NCBI RefSeq assembly: GCF_001022965.1
Contig: NZ_LECZ01000025.1
Coordinates: forward strand, 682,001-746,000
Length of the DNA stretch: 64,000 nucleotides
Reading direction: 5' to 3'
Source: Enterobacter genomosp. O
Lineage (GTDB): Bacteria > Pseudomonadota > Gammaproteobacteria > Enterobacterales > Enterobacteriaceae
Made by a program: the position numbers and the translations under genes. The notes beneath the pieces were generated by a model that saw only the letters and a list, made by a program, of their open reading frames with translations, was not told where the DNA came from and did no database searches. This document shows, piece by piece, positions 59,034 to 64,000 of the stretch (its first letter is position 1; every line of letters starts with the position of its first letter).

Positions 59034-60818
59034 GTGCGAATCGCGACGATAACCAACTGGGCCTATGGTGCCACGGTCTGCCTGACCATCGCCTCCGGCA
59101 TCATTATGCTAATGGCGTCCAATGCCGATACCATCGAGCGTCAGGCCGTTGAACAACGGCAGAAATTTGATCAGCTCACGGAAGATATCGAAACCGATAT
59201 CTGGGCGCAGTCCGATTTAGCACGCCTCTACGTCATTAAAAAAGATCCGCAAACGTTAAAGGAATACAACCAGGCAGAAAACAGCCTGAAGAGCATCGAA
59301 CTTCGGCTGGAAAAGTTGCAGGATAATGGCGCATCGGATGAAGAACTGTCCCTGCTGCATGAAGGGGTAAAGATCGTCGATGAGCTGCAGGACGAACAGC
59401 AAACTGCACTGAACACCCTGGAGCAAGGCGAAGACGCTCAGGCCGTTGCCCTGCTCTATGGCGCGCCCTATGAGCAGGAGCTGGAGCGCGCGCAGAACCA
59501 GATCGATCACTTTCGCCAGATACTCGACAAACGCGTCATCGCCTCCGTACAGGAAGCGACAAAAAAATCGAAAGCGCTGCGTACCGCCTCTGAGCTTACG
59601 GTCGGCCTGACCGCCCTGCTGTTCCTGTTTGTTCTCGGCTTTATATTAAAACGCCGCGTGCTGCGCCCCGTGGTGCGCCTGAGCGACGTGGTGCACCGCC
59701 TGGCGTCACAGGATTACGCGGTTGAAACGCCCAATTTCAATCAGATTGATGAGATCGGCGATATGGCACAGGCCATCAGCATCTTTCGTGAAAACGGCCT
59801 TGCGCGACAGCGTCTGGAAAGAGAGCGCGATGCCGACTGGGCCATCCGCGAGCTGCTGGCGCGCATGACCCAGCGGCTGCAGGGGTGTGAAAACTTTAAC
59901 GATGTGATTAACGTGGCGGAGCTGTTTGCGCCCAATATCGCACCGGGGATAGCGGGCCGGCTCTACATTCTTGACCGTGAACCGTGGCAGATGCGCTGCG
60001 TCGCACACTGGCTTTCACCGGTGGGTGAAGAGACAACCTTCCACCCGGACGAGTGCTGGGCCGTACGTCGCGGGCAGAGCCATCCGCCGGTAAACGGTGA
60101 GCCGGATATCGCCTGCTACCATCTTCCTGCATCACAGGCGGAAACCGCGCTGTGCGTGCCGCTTATCGCCCAGGGCGAGGCCATTGGCCTGCTCTCCTTC
60201 CAGAATATCACGGCAGACAATGCCCCTTCCCGCGCGTATCTGGAACTGATGGCCGAAGCGCTCGGGCTGGCACTGGCCAACCAGCGTCTGCGCGACGCGT
60301 TGCTGGAAAAAGCCTTGTTTGACCCGCTCACCGGCCTGCGTAATCGTCATCATCTGGAAGATACCCTGCAAACCCAAACGGCACAGGCGATGCGCAGCGG
60401 CGAGCCGTTAAGCTGCATGATGATCGATATCGATCACTTCAAAAGTATTAATGACCGGTTCGGCCACGAAGCGGGCGACCTGGTTATCAAAACCGTGGCG
60501 TCGATTGTTCAGCGGGCCGCACATGACAACGGACTGGCGTTCCGCTACGGGGGCGAGGAGTTTCTGGTTCTGCTTGCCGGTGCCGATGAAGCAGCGGCAT
60601 ACGCCTGCGCGCAGAAGATTTACACCGGCGTGCATGAGCTGTCGATTCGCTACGGCCTGACCGAGATAGGGCCGGTAGATGTGTCGATTGGCATTGCCAG
60701 CTACCCGCAACATGCCCAGACTGACAACCTGCTGCGTGCCGCGGATGTGGCCCTGTACCGCGCGAAAGAGCTGGGCCGGGCGCGGATTGTGAGTTTTGGA
60801 ATGCTGGAGGCGGGTTAG
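59034..60818 (+). CDS. Membrane-bound GAF-GGDEF diguanylate cyclase
   Basis: This 594-residue protein starts with GTG. A first membrane helix (about 8-28), a periplasmic helical sensor of about 150 residues rich in Glu and Gln, and a second helix (about 187-207) are followed by a HAMP-like segment RPVVRLSDVVHRLASQDY, a GAF domain (about 280-420) and a GGDEF domain with DPLTGLRNRHHLED, DIDHFKSINDRFGHEAGD and the active site RYGGEEFLVLL. It should make cyclic di-GMP in response to a periplasmic cue. No RxxD inhibitory site was clear. Confidence 0.92.
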   Translation: MRIATITNWAYGATVCLTIASGIIMLMASNADTIERQAVEQRQKFDQLTEDIETDIWAQSDLARLYVIKKDPQTLKEYNQAENSLKSIELRLEKLQDNGASDEELSLLHEGVKIVDELQDEQQTALNTLEQGEDAQAVALLYGAPYEQELERAQNQIDHFRQILDKRVIASVQEATKKSKALRTASELTVGLTALLFLFVLGFILKRRVLRPVVRLSDVVHRLASQDYAVETPNFNQIDEIGDMAQAISIFRENGLARQRLERERDADWAIRELLARMTQRLQGCENFNDVINVAELFAPNIAPGIAGRLYILDREPWQMRCVAHWLSPVGEETTFHPDECWAVRRGQSHPPVNGEPDIACYHLPASQAETALCVPLIAQGEAIGLLSFQNITADNAPSRAYLELMAEALGLALANQRLRDALLEKALFDPLTGLRNRHHLEDTLQTQTAQAMRSGEPLSCMMIDIDHFKSINDRFGHEAGDLVIKTVASIVQRAAHDNGLAFRYGGEEFLVLLAGADEAAAYACAQKIYTGVHELSIRYGLTEIGPVDVSIGIASYPQHAQTDNLLRAADVALYRAKELGRARIVSFGMLEAG

Positions 60819-60830
60819 CGGATTTTCGTG

Positions 60831-61235
60831 TTACTCACGTGTCGCTTCATTAATCAACACCGACAAGCCATTCAGGTAGTGACTTTGTTTAGCCAGCTCG
60901 CGGTATTTTGTTGGGGAAAGTCCATATTGATTCGAGAAAGCTCTGCTGAACGTTGACGGCTCCTCGTAGCCTAACATCGTGAATATATCTGAAACAGAGA
61001 GCTGCGTATGTCTGAGCATATGCGCAGCTTTTTCCAGTTTCCGGCTTCGGATATAAAGGCCAATACTTATGCCACACTCCTGGCGAAAGTTTCGCTGAAT
61101 GTAAGCCAATGAATAACCGGATTTCCGTGCCACATCTAAAACGGTAATGGGTCTGTATAAGTTCGAATCAATCCAGTGAGTAAGAGACTTAATTACAGCT
61201 TCACGATCTTTTAAGAGAGTAAATTTTATACACAT
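60831..61235 (-). CDS. Small AraC-family regulator (MarA/SoxS/Rob-type)
   Basis: The ATG at 61233-61235 gives 134 residues; a longer GTG frame (61325) would begin inside the terminator stem of the upstream gene and is rejected. It is essentially a DNA-binding domain: the first helix-turn-helix ITVLDVARKSGYSLAYIQRNF, then IRSRKLEKAAHMLRHTQLSV and the second DIFTMLGYEEPSTFSRAF with the closing QYGLSPTKYRE. It resembles MarA and RamA in layout, which control efflux and stress genes. It converges with the diguanylate cyclase gene and is next to a TetR-controlled efflux locus. Confidence 0.82.
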   Translation of the reverse strand: MCIKFTLLKDREAVIKSLTHWIDSNLYRPITVLDVARKSGYSLAYIQRNFRQECGISIGLYIRSRKLEKAAHMLRHTQLSVSDIFTMLGYEEPSTFSRAFSNQYGLSPTKYRELAKQSHYLNGLSVLINEATRE

Positions 61236-61310
61236 AAGTATCCACGAAATTTTATTTACAAGAAGGCCGCTGGCAAAGTCATCCAATGACAATTGAAAAT
61301 AAATATTTCC

Positions 61311-61340
61311 TAAAAAGAAAATCACCCTAATAATAGGGTG
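61311..61340 (-). terminator. Intrinsic terminator of the tetR-type gene
   Basis: CACCCTA/TAGGGTG with a 4-base loop, followed on the minus strand by ATTTTCTTTTTA, lies 20 bases after the TetR stop. Confidence 0.75.
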
Positions 61341-61359
61341 AAAGAATGCTTACCGTGTT

Positions 61360-62004
61360 TTATAAGGATGTCTTTACAACATCGCTTTCTTTTTCTGGAC
61401 CATACAATTTCATAAAAGCATTAACGGAGGCCTGCGCCTTCATGACAATTTCGCTTTCGTCAGGCTGATCCTTTCTCGCTTTTAACAGTAATGGTTCCAG
61501 GATGTCGGCCTGCAGAAGAGAACGAAAATACTCGGCGGCCAGCACAGGATCGTCTTTTCTTAAGATGTTTTGATTCATTAAATCAGTAAAAAGCGCTGAT
61601 ACGTTTGAACGCAGTTTTTGCATTCGCGCATAATATAACTCTCCGATACCGGACCGGCCTGCTTCGGAAATCATTAATCTTTGCAAATCCACAATATCCG
61701 GAGAGCAAAGATAGCGTAAAAAGGCAACGGCAAATTGCTCGATGACCAGCTGTGGTGATTTTCTGAAAAGGCGCACCTGCCCTGCAGTTTCAATAGTCAT
61801 GCTCTTTATATACTGTTCAGTTTCTGAAGACATGCACTCTACAAATAGCTCTTCTTTCGAAGAAAAGTGACTGTAAATTGTCGATTTTGAGCCACCAACA
61901 ATCGCGTTAATCTCTGAGATAGACGTGGCATCAAATCCTTTTTGTCGAAACAGCCCGGATGCGACTTCCAGAATCTGCTGCCGTTTAAGCGCTCTTTTAT
62001 CCAT
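61360..62004 (-). CDS. TetR/AcrR-family repressor
   Basis: The ATG at 62002-62004 (MDKRALKRQQILEVASGLF), preceded by GAGGAAACAT, gives 214 residues. The N-terminal helix-turn-helix contains DATSISEINAIVGGSKSTIYSHFSSKEELF, and the helical C-terminal ligand domain resembles that of AefR-type regulators. It is divergent from an outer-membrane factor and adaptor pair, so it most likely represses that efflux operon and itself by binding the palindromes in the shared 180-base gap. Confidence 0.9.
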   Translation of the reverse strand: MDKRALKRQQILEVASGLFRQKGFDATSISEINAIVGGSKSTIYSHFSSKEELFVECMSSETEQYIKSMTIETAGQVRLFRKSPQLVIEQFAVAFLRYLCSPDIVDLQRLMISEAGRSGIGELYYARMQKLRSNVSALFTDLMNQNILRKDDPVLAAEYFRSLLQADILEPLLLKARKDQPDESEIVMKAQASVNAFMKLYGPEKESDVVKTSL

Positions 62005-62095
62005 ATGTTTCCTCGGTAGTTTAGGTGTCTGGCCTGGGGCAAACACTTTTTGTTATCTGGTTTCGGAATCACGTCTGATAGTAGGGGTCGTAATC

Positions 62096-62109
62096 GTACT
62101 GACGAGTAC
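62096..62109. promoter_or_regulatory. Secondary GTACT palindrome near the tetR promoter
   Basis: GTACT-GACG-AGTAC shares its outer half-sites with the larger operator at 62149-62167 and overlaps the expected -35 region of the leftward TetR gene. Confidence 0.4.
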
Positions 62110-62117
62110 ATTTTCAT

Positions 62118-62146
62118 TTGACGGCGCTCAGAAGTCAAGATATAAA
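62118..62146 (+). promoter_or_regulatory. Strong promoter of the efflux operon
   Basis: TTGACG (62118-62123) and TATAAA (62141-62146) are exactly 17 bases apart, each five of six to consensus. The predicted mRNA start is near 62153. Confidence 0.8.
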
Positions 62147-62148
62147 GT

Positions 62149-62167
62149 GTACCGTACTGTACGGTAC
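62149..62167. promoter_or_regulatory. Palindromic operator for the TetR-family repressor
   Basis: GTACCGTAC-T-GTACGGTAC is a perfect 19-base palindrome beginning two bases after the -10 and covering the expected transcription start, the ideal position for repression. Confidence 0.75.
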
Positions 62168-62184
62168 TGTATTTGGACTACTCT

Positions 62185-63681
62185 ATGAACAGCATGATGA
62201 GCGTACTGATGAAAGGTTTTCAGGAGACACTCCCGGGGTGTCGTATTTCCGGTTTAACCGGGTCCCGGATAGCGATGAGCTGCGTCCTCATTTCCGCCAT
62301 CAGTATGAGCGGATGTGCCCTGATCCCCGATCTTGGCACCCCTCCTCCTATGAAGACGGTCACACAGCTTAAGAGCGATCAAAGTTTTCCCCATCAGAAC
62401 GGCCAGTGGCCGAAAGATGACTGGTGGAAAAAATACGGTGATGCGCAGCTCAACGGGCTTATTGATGACGCACTTAAAAACTCCCCCACGCTTAACATCG
62501 CCGAAGCGCGCGTGAAGCAAGCGCAGGCGATGACACAGAGTGCGAGCGGATCGCTTTTCCCTGAGGTCACCGCAAACGCCAGCTTTATGCGGGAAAAAAT
62601 GAGTTACAACTATGTGACGCCGGAAAACGCAACGCCTCAAAACTGGAACAGCTATGGGCGAACCACGCTTGATATGAGCTGGGAAATCGATTTTTGGGGT
62701 AAAAACCGCGCCGCGCTCGCGGCCGCAACGTCAGGTGAAATGGCTGCTGTAGCAGAAGAAGCACAAACCAGACTGGTACTGTCTTCATCTATTGTGAGCG
62801 TTTATGCGGAGCTGGCGCATTTATACACCGTTCGCGAAACGCTTAACGATACGCTCAACATACGGACAAACACGCTTGCGTTATTCCAGCAACGCCATGA
62901 CGCGGGGCTTGAAGATTTATCCAGTCTTCAGCAGGTCGAGACGCGTCAACTCAACGCCAAAGCAAACCTGGTGGCAATAGATGAATCCATTGCGATTAAA
63001 AAACATGCGCTCGCGGCGCTGATCGGTGACGGTCCTGACAGAGCGCTGGCCATAACCGCACCTAAGGCAACGCTTTTAGCGCACGAGGAGCTTCCGCCCA
63101 ATATTGCGTTGGACCTGATTGGTCGACGTCCGGATATTGTCGCGGCACGCTTGCGCGCAGAGGCTGCAGCTGAGCAAATTAAGCAGAAAAAAGCCGGTTT
63201 TTACCCCAGCGTTAATCTGGTTGCCTTTGCCGGGTTCCAGTCATTAGGTATTAACAATCTTACCCGAAGCGGCTCAGCAATTGGCAGTTTTGGTCCGGCC
63301 ATATCGTTGCCCATCTTTAATACGCAAAGACTTCAGGGTGATTTGAAATATGCCAGCGGTGAATATGACATTGCGGTGCAGGTTTATAACGACACGTTAA
63401 CGAATGCACTTCGGGAAGTGAGCGATGCACTTACCAGCAGAGCCTCACTTAAAGACGAGATAGTTTATTCCCAGGGTGCCGTCACGTCGGCAGAAAAAGC
63501 GTATTCACTCACCAGACAACGATATGAAGGTAAGGTTGCTGATTATCTGGATGTCTTGTCCTCGGAAGATGAGCTGGTCGCTGCCCGCAGAAAATTAGCC
63601 GATGTGAATTCTCGCGCCTTTACCGTTGACGTCGCATTAGCGCGCGCGTTAGGCGGCGGATATACCTCGAGCAAACAGTGA
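62185..63681 (+). CDS. NodT-family outer-membrane efflux lipoprotein
   Basis: This is the outer-membrane channel of a tripartite pump. From the ATG at 62185 it has 498 residues; ATGs at 62194, 62197 and 62212 are alternatives and no ribosome-binding site is strong. A signal region ends in the lipobox SMSGC (Cys at about 44). Two OEP repeats follow, each with long helices and a beta pair: WWKKYGDAQLNGLIDDAL, TTLDMSWEIDFWGKNRAAL and, in repeat two, IGRRPDIVAARLRAEAAAEQI and GPAISLPIFN. It is 49 bases before an HlyD-type adaptor gene. Confidence 0.9.
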   Translation: MNSMMSVLMKGFQETLPGCRISGLTGSRIAMSCVLISAISMSGCALIPDLGTPPPMKTVTQLKSDQSFPHQNGQWPKDDWWKKYGDAQLNGLIDDALKNSPTLNIAEARVKQAQAMTQSASGSLFPEVTANASFMREKMSYNYVTPENATPQNWNSYGRTTLDMSWEIDFWGKNRAALAAATSGEMAAVAEEAQTRLVLSSSIVSVYAELAHLYTVRETLNDTLNIRTNTLALFQQRHDAGLEDLSSLQQVETRQLNAKANLVAIDESIAIKKHALAALIGDGPDRALAITAPKATLLAHEELPPNIALDLIGRRPDIVAARLRAEAAAEQIKQKKAGFYPSVNLVAFAGFQSLGINNLTRSGSAIGSFGPAISLPIFNTQRLQGDLKYASGEYDIAVQVYNDTLTNALREVSDALTSRASLKDEIVYSQGAVTSAEKAYSLTRQRYEGKVADYLDVLSSEDELVAARRKLADVNSRAFTVDVALARALGGGYTSSKQ

Positions 63682-63730
63682 TCTTTTAACACCAGGTTAA
63701 TAACCAAATAGTGGAAAGAAAGGAAATAAA

Positions 63731-64000
63731 ATGAGTCATTCTGCAGCTATTGAAAATCAAAATATTGAATCATCCGATATCAAAAAGAAAAAAAGAAAAC
63801 GCCTGTTCTCTTATCTTGCATTAAGCATCGCGCTTGCTGGCGCAGGCTCGTTTATTTATTGGGAATTAGTGGGTTCCCGATATGTTGAGACCGATAACGC
63901 CTATACCGATGTCGAGTCCGCACAGCTCTCTTCCGCGATTACCGGTACGGTAAATGCCATCCTGGTCACGGATTCTCAGGTGGTAAAAAAAGGCGATGTT
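63731..64000 (+). CDS. HlyD/EmrA-family membrane-fusion adaptor, 3' end outside window
   Basis: The ATG follows AGGAAATAAA; 90 codons are present and the rest is cut off. A hydrophilic, Lys/Arg-rich cytosolic start (KKKKRKRLFSYL) precedes one membrane helix (ALSIALAGAGSFIYWELV), then the EmrA-like segment VETDNAYTDVESAQLSSAIT and the beginning of the lipoyl-type fold. It should bridge the NodT-type channel to an MFS (EmrB-like) inner-membrane pump expected just beyond the window. Confidence 0.9.
   Translation, partial: MSHSAAIENQNIESSDIKKKKRKRLFSYLALSIALAGAGSFIYWELVGSRYVETDNAYTDVESAQLSSAITGTVNAILVTDSQVVKKGDV

Noticed and set aside
61236-61325. N-terminal extension of the AraC-type gene from a GTG at 61325
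   Set aside because: The GTG is part of the terminator stem of the upstream TetR gene, and the extra residues do not resemble MarA-type proteins.
54053-64000. Right-hand accessory region as a prophage or integrative island
   Set aside because: No integrase, tRNA, attachment-site repeats or phage genes are visible, and gene style resembles the rest of the chromosome; only lineage-specific cargo can be claimed.

Overview
The window looks like a chromosomal segment of an Enterobacteriaceae close to Enterobacter, Lelliottia or Leclercia. From position 904 to about 51500 the gene order matches, in inverted orientation, the familiar E. coli secF-to-tau segment: secF-secD-yajC-tgt-queA, acpH, malZ, proY, brnQ, phoR-phoB, sbcD-sbcC, mak, rdgC, ppnP, aroM-yaiA-aroL, yaiI, proC, dgcC, psiF, phoA, iraP, ddlA, yaiZ, yaiY, yaiW, sbmA, ampH, iprA, a YaiT-like autotransporter, hemB, tauDCBA. 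Protein lengths agree with the E. coli orthologues almost residue for residue. The order is recalled from knowledge of that genome, not from a search.

Differences from the E. coli K-12 arrangement are the lineage-specific material. They are: a WYL-type regulator with a VOC-fold gene at the left edge; a 2-Cys peroxiredoxin (tsaA) and a translationally coupled DUF3999/DUF2339 membrane-protein pair between acpH and malZ; absence of araJ between sbcC and mak, where a duplicated REP-plus-hairpin module lies; an MdtG-like exporter and an extensin-like-domain protein between iraP and ddlA; a cysteine hydrolase between sbmA and ampH; an intact large autotransporter; an OlsF-like fused acyltransferase (ornithine lipids) between hemB and tau; and the S-methylmethionine genes mmuMP beside the taurine genes, forming a sulfur-salvage block.

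Right of about 54 kb the segment is accessory: a LysR regulator divergent from an MFS transporter plus M20 amidohydrolase operon, an AI-2E-family permease, a GAF-GGDEF diguanylate cyclase, a small AraC-type regulator, and a TetR gene divergent from an outer-membrane factor and HlyD-type adaptor (start of a tripartite efflux operon cut by the window end).

Regulatory DNA is unusually readable. There are Pho boxes at phoB and phoA, a MalT-like box at malZ, a TyrR-box pair with a promoter at aroL, an inverted pair of CsgD-like boxes at dgcC, Met boxes at mmuP, a perfect 9-1-9 palindrome next to a near-consensus promoter at the efflux operon, and a perfect palindrome before the VOC/WYL operon. Seven copies of a CCCTCTCCC/GGGAGAGGG hairpin repeat are scattered in the gaps. 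I saw no tRNA, rRNA, CRISPR array, IS element or prophage. Nothing is a clearly new system; the least explained units are the DUF3999/DUF2339 pair and the LysR-MFS-M20 cluster.
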